From positions 62,001 through 126,000 of the forward strand of contig JAPEVF010000031.1 in NCBI GenBank assembly GCA_029747585.1: a stretch of 64,000 nt of DNA, in the 5' to 3' direction. The translations under genes and the position numbers were made by a program. Positions 48,405 through 59,777 of this stretch are shown piece by piece (the first letter of the stretch is position 1; each line of letters opens with the position of its first letter). The notes below the pieces were generated by a model, which worked only from the letters and a program-made list of their open reading frames with translations, ran no database searches and was not told where the DNA came from. Source of the stretch: Pleurotus djamor. Taxonomy: Eukaryota > Basidiomycota > Agaricomycetes > Agaricales > Pleurotaceae.

Positions 48405-51130
48405 CTACCAGTTCATGCTGTTCTCCCGCAGGACGGGCGCAGAGATGGCGGCGGGCATGACTTGTCTGCGTTGAGTCATCTGCGAAGGTCCTGCAGCTGC
48501 ATTTCCTCCACCATATCCACCTCCGTATGCAGCACCGGCACCGGCACCATAGCCAGACATTAGTCCTTCATCAACCCTCTGATCTTGATATCCTCTTAGT
48601 GAATCCTCAGCGAAGTAGAACGACCGTCTCCTAGCACCGCCAACGCTATCTTGATCAAAGTCCCTTCCAGCGGGTCGGTACCCAATGGCTTCTTCAGGAG
48701 TCGGGTCACTCAACCGCCTGTGTCTCAATTCTTGCCTTCGCTTGATGGACCTATAAACTAGGTAGGCGAGGACAATGAGGGCAATAGCACCAAGCGAGCT
48801 GACAACGCCAATGATAGCATCCTGACGAGCTTTATCAGATGACGAAGCACCAGAGGCTGCGGGGGCGCCGTTAGCACCGCCGAGACCACCGTTTCCGCCA
48901 GCGTTGGGATCAGAGACGGAGTTAATGGCGAAGCCGGAGTCGACACGGCGTGCGAGTTGCTCGGCAATGGGGTCCTGGACACCAGTGTAGAAGAGGGACT
49001 GCGGAGCCTTGATCTGAGCCGCAAGGTTGTCAAGCTCGGCCGAGGGGATGTAAGCAAGGAAAGTAGTCTGGACAAGGTCAACATCGTTGGGACCTTTATA
49101 CGACGAGGGCACGTAAGCTTGGAGTGCGAAAGTCTTTACTTGAGTAGCTGTCAAAGCAAATCATTAGCAATGTGTCTAAAGTGCGACGATCGACTTCATA
49201 AATGATCAAGGACTAACCATCTAAGGCAAGAGCGCGTTGAAGGATGATCGGGAAGTAGGCGAAGATCTGACTAGACGAGACACCGTTCTCAACCACGAAC
49301 TTCCATCCAAGATCCAAAGTGAAGAGGATACTGATGAAGGAGTAACCCGATAAATCCTCGGACTTGGGATCCATTCCATCCCTGGGGTAAATTCTGGATG
49401 GCAAGTTGGAAGGAAGGGGGGCTTGAGAAAGAATCGACGTCGCCTCGGCCTGAAGTTGAGCTACGGTCGTGGTTGCTTGGTCAGGATCCGTCAGCGTAGT
49501 AGGGATGGAAGTCGACGTTGCAACAGAGGTGAACACCAATGACGATTCCGTCAAGATTCCCGACAACTCTGAGTTCAGGGAGAAGCTTGAAAAGACAGAG
49601 GAAGAGCTGAGGTCAGGTAGAGAAGTGAAGCTGGGATCAGCGGCTGAACTAGGTCCCGATGGGAAGGGGATGATAGTCGTCTCGGGAGGTGCAGTGGTCG
49701 TCGGCGGTAGAGAACCAGGGTCGCTGGTGGGAGGCACACTGGTGGGTGGGACCGATGGCTCGCTGGTGATAGGATTGCTGGGCTCTTCCGTTGGTGGAAC
49801 ACTGGTTGTAGGAAGAGGAGGTTCACTTGTGGGTGGTTCACTTGTTGGGCCATCAGATGGGGGCACACTAGTAGGCGGGACGCTAGTAGGAGGAACTGAT
49901 GGGTCGGCACTAGTAGGTGGAACGCTGGTAGGGGGAACTGATGGCTCCGCGCTGGTCGGTGGGAAGCTGGTTGGCGGAACCGATGGTCCACTAGATTCCG
50001 GTACGCTGGTTGGAGGGGGGTCCACAACGCTGGAAAGTACGCTCGAAACCTGGCTCACAACACTTGAAAGGATCGAAGTGATGGGATCAAGTGGGCCAGG
50101 CGAAGACGAGGGTGGTGCGGAGGTAATCGGTGTATCAGGTTCGGAGACAGGGCTGCTGCTCACAGGTGGCTCCGGCTCAGCGGTCGAGCTCACGGGCGGG
50201 GGAGTGATGACGGGCTCAGAAGCAGAGCTAGAGATGCTCGACGATGGCGGAGGTGGGAGAACCTCTGAAATGACTGAGCTCACGATCCCACCAACTTCTG
50301 ATGTAAGGGACCCAACAAGAGATGTGATGGGATCCAAGATACCTCCACCTCGAGTAGACGTGGGGGAAACCGAAGGTGCGGACGTGATGGTCGACGAAGC
50401 AGGTTCAGGTTCTTCTGATGCGGAACTAGAGATGGAGGGCGAAGGCTCCGGTTCATCAGAGGGGGAACTCGAGGGTGGTGGAGGTGGGGGCGGGGCTGGG
50501 TCTGAAGGCGAAGGCTCAGCAGACGAAGTCGAGCTGACCGAGGACGAAGACGAAACGCTTGAGGAGCTTGAACTTTCGACATCACTTGCGCTGCTCGTGG
50601 GAGTGGCCGAAATAGAACTCGAAGATACAGATGATGAAGATACACTGGATGAAGAGGGTAAGGATACTGATGATGAGACACTGGCACTAGAAACAACAGA
50701 GGAAGAGGAAACAGACGAGGAAGTAGATGATATAGATGATGATGATGGGGATGAGGAGGAGGAGGCTGATGAAGATTCCGAGGACGTTGACGTTGGCAGC
50801 GGTAACGTCGGCGTTTCCGTTGGCGGTAGAACGGGAGTCGCTGGGAGAATAGAGGTGGTATCTGACAGCGAAGTCGATGGGCTGACCACAGGGGGGTTCA
50901 GGCCCAAAGCACCCGCTGAGAAAATGGAAATCAGCACCCTGGCCGTCCCCGTCGTCAAGGACCCGCGACTCACGGATATCAAGGTTCAAATTCAACTCTA
51001 ACTGCCTCTTCTGCATTGACCGTCGAGCGAACGACTTTTCCAGAGACGAATGCGCAGCATCAACTTCACCCGGATAAACGGCCAAAGCAGCAAGAACTGC
51101 GAAAAGTTGGTAGATATTAGACAACTGCAT
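48405..51130 (-). CDS. Msb2-like signalling mucin (osmo-/surface sensor)
   Basis: A plasma-membrane sensor upstream of MAPK cascades in fungi. Three exons (50974-51130, 49218-50915, 48405-49147) join to 865 residues; the first intron is a clean 58 bp with GTGAGT. An N-terminal signal peptide (MQLSNIYQLFAVLAALAVYP) is followed by about 450 residues of Ser/Thr/Pro-rich mucin with VPPTS-type repeats. The extracellular Hkr1-Msb2 homology domain then reads IYPRDGMDPKSEDLSGYSFI, SSQIFAYFPIILQRAL, VKTFALQAYVPSSYKGP and LFYTGVQDPIAEQLARRVDS. A transmembrane helix (IIGVVSSLGAIALIVLAYLV) precedes a basic KRRQELRHRR stop-transfer and a cytoplasmic tail of about 110 residues. This order fits Ustilago and Aspergillus Msb2. 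A 510-codon antisense frame is an artefact of the repetitive codons. Confidence 0.88.
49730..50010 (-). repeat. Mucin tandem repeats (PPTS-type)
   Basis: Inside the Msb2-like gene the translated sequence repeats units such as SVPPTSVPPTSAEP many times, with corresponding DNA repeats. Such repeats often vary in number between strains and would be heavily O-glycosylated. Confidence 0.75.
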
Positions 51131-53644
51131 TTCGGTTTTTTCTTCAAGTTGAACGAAGTAGTTTGAGGATTTGCTTGGTTGGAAGGGGGACTTGCGCAGA
51201 GTTCTTTCCGTGAAAGTCTCGTCGTCGTCGTTGTCGAAGATGAAGAGCTACACGGATGAAAAATCCAGTGGGCAGTCGACCCAAGGAAAGGTTTGTAGAA
51301 AGAGTGTGGTCGTTCTCGGCAAAATAGGCGGACCAGTCGCTTGAAAACTCGGTCTCCACAACGAAGACTAAGCTAGCAAACTGGTAATGGGGAGGAGGAG
51401 GGGTTGCGCGAGGACAGCTGGACGAAAAAGTCGAAAGAAAAAGATGGAAGTGGGAGAAATAAAAGGATGAGAAACTGATTCAATCGTTTCTGATTCTCAG
51501 GGCTGATACCATTCCCACGGTCAATAGGTCATGTCGGCGAAATCCCCGTAACAATTCAGTTCCTCATCATCACCTCTACAAAGGTAGGGCTGCTCTGAGA
51601 TTTTTAGGCACAACAATCTCTGAACGCTGAGCGTTGAGCATTCGTCTGGCAAGAGCGTAGTAACCACGGCAGAACAAGCCCCAACAACGACCGAGTGCAC
51701 GGCCTCGTGGACCATCAAGAGCAGGATAACCCAATCCGGTATCAGCTCCTTTGAGCCCACCGCATCATCACTGAAACAATCACATCCACACTCTCAGACA
51801 CCGTTTGATCTCGCTTCCTGACAGGTCCTTGCGCGCTTGAGGCTTGGGCATCATATGCCAATGCCGTATCACATTGATTCCAACGTCGAGGAATGATGTA
51901 TTTATCAGATCCGGCGTGTACACGGATAGTCTGGATTGGGAAGACTCGAAGTAGTTCGAGGAACTAGACGGAACTCCATAGCTTCTCTTCGAATTCGCCA
52001 GCTCAACTGTGTGGGGGATGTGACCACGGCCGCGGCTACCTCTTCGGAACGGAGTTGATCATCGAAGGAAGAACTTGGTGTGCAAAGATAGTCGTAGAAG
52101 CCACTTGTACATTGTGATTCGTGGCTGTGTGCTAGAGAATGAACGGTACCTCGAATGAGAATGAGCGCATCTCTCCTATGATGTGACCTACGATCCAGCG
52201 AAGTGGTGAGTACGCAAAGCCACCCAATCGGTTCCATCCAGGATGGAAACGTTCAGCTGTCACCGGGGCTCGAAATTTGAGAGGAGCATCAGCGTCTCTG
52301 ATACCAGAAGCTAAGCTTGACGCGTAACGACTAAAGTGCCAGAGTTCTAAAGCTTAAGAGACACTAGCTGTACTTGAGCGATCCAACATTGGGCAGGGTG
52401 CGCGCAAACTCTCTGAGGATGGCACTCACTTTTCTACTCTCTGTCCTCAGGCTGCGAATCCATTCAAAAGACCAAAAGTTCAACCTGCGACGAGGGACTG
52501 GGGGTAGTGGTCGATTGAAATCCAATTTACGGTGAGTGAAGCTGGGTCCCGGGGTGCTGACGACCGTTGGATGGACCAGAGTGTACCGAAGACCTGAGCG
52601 AGGAGATCGCAGGATCGTACGGTGGCTTCCATTTGTATTGGAGGAGTCTGCACCAGAAACGACGGTGGCGGTATTGCGCATATGTGCCTATGTTCTCTTC
52701 TCCTCCTGAACCTGAGTTACACATGCGCTATTTCCTCGTTAACAGCTGGGTGTTGTAGACCAGACGTCGCTAGAGGGGAATGAGAGAAGCTTGAATGAAC
52801 CTGCATCCTGACTATATGCTACGGCTGGGTGGCCAGATAGTGACCGCCTGCATAGATGTTGAGTATATGCGTAAGGTTTCAAAGCAGCATGCACCACTCA
52901 CTGTATATATGTAAGTAGCTGCCCGTGATCAGTTCCGGAGGCGGAGCCATCGATAGTATGATACCTGGGTGCTAAGTACTGAGTACTTGAGTACTTGAGT
53001 GCCAAGAGCGAGACCGGAGATTTAGAGATGGCAGAGTGTCCATAAGCTTGCGAATTCATTCATAAACCAGGCCTAACGCGTAGTGTTCGAGATAATGAGG
53101 GCCCTTATCAGGAGAGAGCACGATTCGATGGCCAGCGTATTGTGAAGCAGTCGAAGAGAGTTGGTGGTACAAGACAACAATTATGACAGGCGCCCTCTTC
53201 CTCTTCCTTTCCTCTTCTCCCCTGATTCTGAAAACACTGTCGCGGTTTGTCAACGTTCACCACTCATCATATACCAGCCGAACATTACTTACCACTTCGT
53301 TCATACCTACAAGCACTCTTTACATACATATTGAAACAGATTCACCATGCACTCGTTGCAGTGTCCTGCCACCAAGATGGACATGACCTCTTGCGCGACC
53401 CGCCCCTCCCTGCCCTATCGTGACCAACTTACCAGAAGGCTATGGCGTATGCTAACGGGGATGATACCTTGCTGGTAGGTTTTGATTTATATTCATGCAT
53501 GGGCATATGGCGTGGCGAAAAAGAGTATGCGTATATACGGGAAAGCATGAGTAGACAAGTTATACCATACAAGGAAGACGGCCTCAACGACGTCGCCTCA
53601 GACGCTGGCAGCGATCACGCGACAGACTAACCACTCTGTATAGC
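51131..53644. other. Intergenic, no firm gene
   Basis: 2.5 kb upstream of the Msb2-like gene and downstream of uL23. Minus-strand frames at 52364-52681 (105 codons, with RPLPPVPRRRLNFW) and 51905-52237 (110 codons) have fairly normal composition and might be exons of an unknown small gene, but no motif or splice join supports this. A small direct repeat of a (t)gagtact unit lies at 52975-53000. Confidence 0.3.
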
Positions 53645-54493
53645 TTAGATGAAGCCAATCTATGATAAGGAACGAGATGAGCGATGTCAACTTGGGCCAT
53701 GGAGGGAGGGAAGCTAACCTTGTTGGCAACGTCCAAGGCATCGTAGTCGGCTGTTAGGCGGACATATGCTTTCTTCTTGCCATCAGGTCTGTTTGCGGAG
53801 AGACAATGTGGTCAGAGATCGTGTCCGAAGGTTATATAGAAGTAGAGATGGGGAAAAGGTAGCAAAGAAGAGGAGCGTTGGAATATGATGGATGCATCAT
53901 CCGTATTGGCTATCAGCAAAAGGGAAAATGTAAGGATACGACCACTTACCGGATGAGGGTGTTGACCTTCGCGGCCTGGACATCGTACAGCTTCTTCACG
54001 GCGTCCTTGATTTGACGCTTGTTGGCTTTGATGTCGGTGATGAAGACAAGGGTGTTGTGCTCCTCAATCTTCTTCATAGCCGATTCCGTGTTCAAAGGTC
54101 TAGTGATAAAGTCCGTCAGAACCACGATGCCAAGGGAAGAAGAAAACATGAATAGTTTGGCGAAAAGAAACTCACGAAACGATTGTTCGGAATTGGTCCA
54201 TCCGTGGGGCATGGGGAATCGACTTGCGTGGGTACTTGGGCTCACGGGCCAGTCTGAGGGTCTTGGGGCGGTGGAAGGAGACGGAGTAGCGAGCCTTGCG
54301 TTGTGAGGTGGAGTGGGCGCCTTGGAGGGCAGCCTTCTTCGCGGATTTGGCTTTGGCATCTTTTGCTGTGAGTCCAAGTCGATCGAGATAGAAAAGAATG
54401 CAGCGGCTGGGAATTAGAGATGCTGATTCTAATAGATGTGGTGGAGAACGTACATTGGGCAGCCTTGCCCTTGGCGGTTTTAGTGGAGGCCAT
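53645..54493 (-). CDS. 60S ribosomal protein uL23 (L23a/L25)
   Basis: A component of the large ribosomal subunit at the peptide exit tunnel. Exons join as [13 protein letters not shown], then [124 protein letters not shown] and the last codons IGFI, stop at 53645. The C-terminal block ([32 protein letters not shown]) is diagnostic. The N-terminal Lys/Ala-rich extension is usual in eukaryotes. The terminal exon has only four sense codons. Confidence 0.97.
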
Positions 54494-55673
54494 TGGAGGG
54501 AGAGTGTCTGTAAATGCGACGCAGGAGATCAGAATTTATTCAAACGGAAAACAGGCCGTCAAAAAGGAATGTCGCGCGTCTCGAAGCGTATCCTCTCGAT
54601 AATCCCAGTCCAAAACGCACATCCCAGCCCAATCGAATGCAAGAGTCGCATCCCACCTTCCAACCAAAAGTTCCGCCCAAAACCTCATCCGAACATAACC
54701 ATCGCCATCCATCCAATCTTGCCCTTCCAAAGTCTCTCTGGCAGCATAGACGTATCGTAGAGGTGTCCAGGATAGCGCAGATGCATAGTTTCGGGATAAT
54801 ATGACTCACCTTGAGGTCGAGGCCGGCGTTGAGGACAGTGGGTGGTGTGTACTGTAGGTGTATTTTGGACTGTGGGAAATTCTTCGTTTCTTGGGCGCTT
54901 TTGCTCATCAGGGGGAACAGGAGTCAACAGGGGGGTTCCTGCTGTGGGAGATCGAATCGAGACAGACCCTCCGTGAAGTACACCCTGAGCCCTTCCAGTT
55001 AGGCTGGTAACCAGACTTAATACCTTCCAGTAGTCTCATACTGAGTGAAAGTCTTCCTCTACTCAATCCCAAGTCAAGCTGGGTCCCCTACTTCGCGCAT
55101 TCCCAATCGGTCATGATGGATGATCCACGACGTGGACTTTGTCTAGCCACTTTGCCCCGAGCAAAGTCATAGGCGACTCGAGGTGGACTTATCTATGCAC
55201 ACGTACCAATTTGGTGGCGCCCAGGAGTCGCTTTGCCTGTCGAATCATGGAGCTGTGTCAATCCATTGTGATTCAGAATATTCATGGGTTGAGTGCAACG
55301 CCCCTACATTGGCAAAGTAAAATCAAGAAAGTGGCGGCCATCTATAATCTGTCTGGAGTTGACGAGCAAAGGATGATGCAACTACGTATTATTATGGAGA
55401 GCGTCCATGCTCGATGCAAGGAGAACGAAGTAGCGAAGGCTATGGAATGATAATTCCTGGCGACTGAAAGCAAGATAACGGAGCACGTTCGAGTATCAAA
55501 ACGAATGCGTATGAAGAGCGGTCGTAAATTGGTATGGATAATGTCCAAAAACAGTGGGTATCGGCCTTGAGACCTCCAGTTGAATAATCATAAAAATGTC
55601 TCTAACGTCAAACGAATGGAGCCTTTGGGCGATAGGTCAGCAGAGATACGACCAAAATTGGCGAACAACTTAC
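54494..55673. other. Intergenic
   Basis: 1.2 kb between the uL23 start and the last supported peroxidase exon. It should hold the uL23 promoter and perhaps a 5'-UTR intron. Frames such as 55139-55450 (+) and 54540-54908 (-) show no motif. The peroxidase 3' end may extend into the 55450-55673 part. Confidence 0.4.
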
Positions 55674-57498
55674 GCAATTACTCTCCAACATGGTGCTCTT
55701 GTATTCATCGGCGACACGGTTCGCGCCTACGGTCTCAACGTCGAATGTTGTCACCCACTGCTCTGGGACAATTTTGTATGTCGCAGATTGGAGCAAGTAT
55801 CCCGGAGCGGTTGCCCATCGACGCATAAAGATGCGCTTGGGAGAGAGAGCAGGGACCAATATGCCGGGCCGAGGGATCTTCTCCATGATCGTGACAGCGC
55901 TTGGATTCAAGGCGAATGGCATACGGACCTGGAATATTAATAAGGGTGAGTACTCTATAGATAGCATATCATGAGAGGGGAAGCTGGGACGTACAGCAGC
56001 TACGATAGTTAGATTCCAGCGACCATCAGCATCAGGCTCTTGGACAAGGCAGGATTGGGGTTTTTGGAAGATGATGGAATCTTGCACAGGGAACCCAGCA
56101 CCACCATTGTTATGCAACTCATCACCATCGCCTCCGGAGACGCTTACAGTGAAGCTGGATATGCCCGTACTTCCAGATACCGTCCCGCTGAATTGGTAGA
56201 ACTAGAAAGGAGTAAAAGAGCTTGAGCATGATACTACCATAGAAGCATACAGGCGGCATTACCTTGAACGACCCGTCAAAGCCTGAGCCGATACCACTCT
56301 GAAACGTCGGCACCGTGGTGTCGATAACGTTGTTCGAAGGGGTGTTTCCAAGTCTATCAAGGTACTGAACTCTAACCACCGGCGTCTGATCTGTCCTCCC
56401 TGTAAGGAAGATGCGGATAGCACCACTAAAGGTGAGCGTCCCATCCGCGTTCAGAGTCAGTTGAATGTCCACGGGCTTGATGGGAATGGGTGTCATCGGG
56501 GCGGTCAGAGTAACTGCGCGTGGAACGGTGTCGATCATTCGGGTCAGGATGCTTCGGCAGGTCGAGGTGAAAGCGGCTGGGGTAGCCATTCCTCGTACAG
56601 TAAGATTTCGATCTGCGATGAAAAGTTTGCGATCAGAACGCGTCGCCGAGGGGCCAACGATAAGAGGGTTGGTCGTCGTCGAGTCTAGGTACTCAGATAT
56701 AACCCTATTGTCGAATTGACCGTGCGTCGTGTCGAAGTGAGCATGAGGGTTGGTGGTAATATCTGGGAAGTTCGAACTGTGAACACCTCCTAGAGCTATC
56801 GTTGAAAGCAGGATCAGCAATGTCGCTATATGGAGGTACGACAAGTAGCCAACGCACTATGCCCACAAGCCGTCATCTGGATCATCTCGGCCGCGAAGAA
56901 TCCAGCAGTAGCAAACCGGGAGGTCATGGAAGGCAGACTGTCCTGGGGCTCTGGAACACCCTCGGGACCAGGACCGGTCGCGTCGATACGTCCAAACCGC
57001 ATGGGTAAGGAAGGACCACCACATGTCCGCAACGCCATATGAGCACCCATTGCAATTAAGTCTGCCATGGACGCCCGAACGGAGTGGAAACCCATGAGAA
57101 AACCAATGGTCGAGTTGAACGCTGCCCCACTGTTTTCTGGACGGTGAGTTTCGAAGATGATCGATCCATCGACGCCGCCTGTTCCTGCGACCGAGTTGTG
57201 CGTGATCATGTCATGAAACGCGGTCCTCACCTACACATCGACGCGTCAAAACCATCGCAGCACATAGAAACTTTGAAGAACCCACCCACTCAGCTGCATT
57301 CTGCTTTGCAGGATCATTAAACCCAAAACTACATGGATTCACCGCGTCCATGAATCCGCTCCTACGAAATCCCGACTGGACGAAGAGAATGTCCTCCAGA
57401 TGATCGATCTGCTTGTCTGGCCATGTGTACGCCGTGCCAAATGGAACGAATGCAAGAGACACCGCAGCGAACGCGGCTGAAGTTGATATGCCTCGCAT
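55674..57498 (-). CDS. Secreted plant-type haem peroxidase
   Basis: Oxidises substrates with H2O2 outside the cell. The start MRGISTSAAFAAVSLAFVPF is a signal peptide. Distal haem residues are in VRTAFHDMITHN (Arg and His two turns apart), and the structural block GGVDGSIIFETHRPEN follows. The middle part reads ADLIAMGAHMALRTCGGP and FGRIDATGPGP. The proximal His is in the block GGVHSSNFPDI, followed by FDNRVISEYLDS. A long C-terminal beta-rich extension (IQLTLNADGTLTFSGAIRIF, SGTVSGSTGISSFTVSV) is not found in class II lignin peroxidases, so this is an extended fungal member of the superfamily. Introns near 57230, 56820 and 56260. The 3' end after 55674 (GTAAGT donor) is unresolved. Confidence 0.8.
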
Positions 57499-58133
57499 CG
57501 CGTGCAGCAGAAGGGGAAAACATTCATGGCTTCAAGCAGCTGGTTTTATATGAACGTGTTGCTCGGGCAAGAGAGTCCGGCGAAAAAGTTTGTTGCCTCC
57601 GCTGACAACTTGTCCATCATGCCAAGCGAAGGCACAAACTCGCTGTCTTGGCTTAGCTTCAATTCTCGACATCTTGGGTTGGCTTGTTGTATTGAGGCCG
57701 TCATCTTCAGCCAATCGACGATGGGGTATTTGGACCTGACCAGAGACTCGACTTGCCCAGATTTTCAAGAATGAATGAATGGGACAAGCATTCCCGCAGA
57801 GAGAAAGAATTGGGAAGGCATGAATTCATTCATTGTGCTATGCGTGGTGGTGGTGTGGTAGTGGCAAGAGGGAAGGTAGCTGACATACCAAGCTTGCTTC
57901 TTCAACTTTCTTGAACCCCAACCACCACCACTACCGCCACCTCTACCACCCCTTCCATCCCCGCCACTATCCATGACCTCGATAAGATATACTACCAAAG
58001 AATCAACGTGGATAAGAACAATAATGACTGAACCGACAGTGGGTAAAGGCCTCTATAAGCGCATATAGCCGCTTGAAATCGAAGAAATGTACGACAGAAC
58101 GAGGACAATGGGAGAATGTAAACGAAATGCATT
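57499..58133. other. Intergenic with a small inverted repeat
   Basis: 635 bases. An 11-bp inverted repeat (aatgaatgaat at 57770-57780 and attcattcatt at 57824-57834) could form a hairpin. A Gly-rich minus-strand frame (57765-57998) is probably chance. No gene is supported. Confidence 0.5.
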
Positions 58134-58945
58134 CTAATCTGCGCCATGGATGGCCGTTCTCTCCGCGACGAGCACACCAAAAACGATAGCGATCAAGACA
58201 CCCAGAAACGCGGTAATGGCAGTCATCACCACCCGCGCGACGGGGAACATGCCCTTTGTCAGTGCGGACTGAACGGTGAAGTAACGCGTCATTCCTGCCG
58301 TGAATGAGAAACTGATGAAGACGGAAGGTGGTTGAAGCTCACCTATGACGAGAATTATCACAGCAAACACTACAGTCGTAGCACCCAACGGTCGAGCAAA
58401 AGATTGCAGCTTCCTTGAGGCCGGAGCGAACGACGCTGGTTCAACCGAGGCGTCGGTGGTATTCACAGAAATGGTGAATAGCTGGACCAGAGCTGAGTTG
58501 AAGGTTTGAGACAACAATCCCTCTTGAAAATAAGGGGGAACTCACCAACGCCTGTAGAAGCGATAGCCAAACTCGTCCGCACATAAGCCAGAAACGTCCT
58601 CTCTGAGGCCAAATGATCCCTAGCTACGCTCCCCGAATTCTCCAAAACGAGCATGGGCTGCAATCGTCGAAGAAGCGGCGCAGGACCAGCTTTTTTCTTT
58701 TTCTTCTTCGTGATTGATTTGGGCAATGGTGTCGGTGACTGGTCGGCTTCAGAGACTTCGTACGAAAATGTGGAAATGCGAGATGGGCCAGGACATGGAT
58801 CTGAGATGTTTCTGCCCAAGGTGCGTATGTCGTCGTTTTCATGAAAGCTCCCCGATAACGGGGATTCTGTCGTGTGGACAGGAGTACTTGGTGGTGCTGG
58901 GGCTACGTTTGGTGAACCCGACGTTGGTGACAGAACCTGAGGCAT
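58134..58945 (-). CDS. DUF202 (YidH-like) small membrane protein
   Basis: Three exons. The N-terminal Pro/Ser-rich cytosolic region ends in a Lys run (ITKKKKKKAG). The DUF202 core reads LENSGSVARDHLASERTFLA, YVRTSLAIASTGV, ALVQLFTI, then a second helix after PLGATTVVFAVIILVIG, the motif RYFTVQSALTKGMFPVAR, and a third helix ending FGVLVAERTAIHGAD. The order Asn/Arg-Asp..LA.ERT.LA..RT and RY..VQ..L..G.FP..R is characteristic of the family, which is related to the membrane part of vacuolar transporter chaperones. The function in fungi is unknown. The start codon and first exon are clear. Confidence 0.88.
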
Positions 58946-59777
58946 CGTTCAACGCAGCGAGCAACTATCAGAGAGATGAATTGGGGGACTGGGAGCACTG
59001 TCGGTGGAGTCGGTCGACAGGGTTCGAGAAAATCACATCGAGCTCCGAAGTGAACACCGTGGGTTGAGTTTACGTTTGAGGGTCTGAGACGTCGTTCCGG
59101 TGAGTCCCATCGTCGAGCTCGTCGCAGAAACATCGAAATTCGGAGATGCTGACATCGTGAGTGATGTAGGAAACCGCGGATGTGAACAGACATCGATTCG
59201 GGTTTTTTCAGCGTAGTTTTGCAAGAATCGCGTCATCGGGACTGGTGGACTCCCGGGACCAAGTCCCTTGGTCGCAAGAGACCTTCTCCACATGTCGAAT
59301 CTGGGCCTTCAAGCACAAACATTCATGGAACTTCGCAAGTCACCCGCCGTGTTTTCTGAAAAGAGTTGATCGCCTGACAACGGAACGGCATGCAACTTCG
59401 GGGGTTTCGGACGTCGATTGCTTTCCGGCACACTCAAATCTGCGTGCGGCGTCCTAGCCTCTTCTGCGCGAAGAACTCTACACTGTAGCTGTCCGATATG
59501 CATGGGCAGTAACCTTGTCTTCGATGCGCGCTGGAAAGCCTCGGAATAAGATGTGAACAAACAAACTGTGCTACGTTTGCTCCACATTGTCTTCCCCACG
59601 GTTCACCCTGCACGGAGGGCGAAGGGTGCTTGCAATTCAATTCTTCCATTTGGCGCTATCATCTCAGACTGGAGCCAACCCGTTGATCTGCCTGGTTTCC
59701 CATTTCACCTATGGGCGTAGGTATATATATACCAACCGTGCCGTTCAAGTGTTGCCCTCTCCTCTCCCCAACCCTCC
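58946..59777. other. Divergent intergenic region
   Basis: 832 bases between the DUF202 and DUF6533 start codons. Short frames on both strands (for example 59033-59293 and 59309-59599 on the minus strand) have no motif. A TATATATA near 59721-59728 could serve the plus-strand gene. Confidence 0.45.

Noticed and set aside
49469..51001. 510-codon plus-strand frame opposite the Msb2-like gene
   Set aside because: It is the antisense of Ser/Pro/Thr repeat codons; composition is biased and it has no motif, while the minus strand has signal peptide, HMH domain and TM helix.
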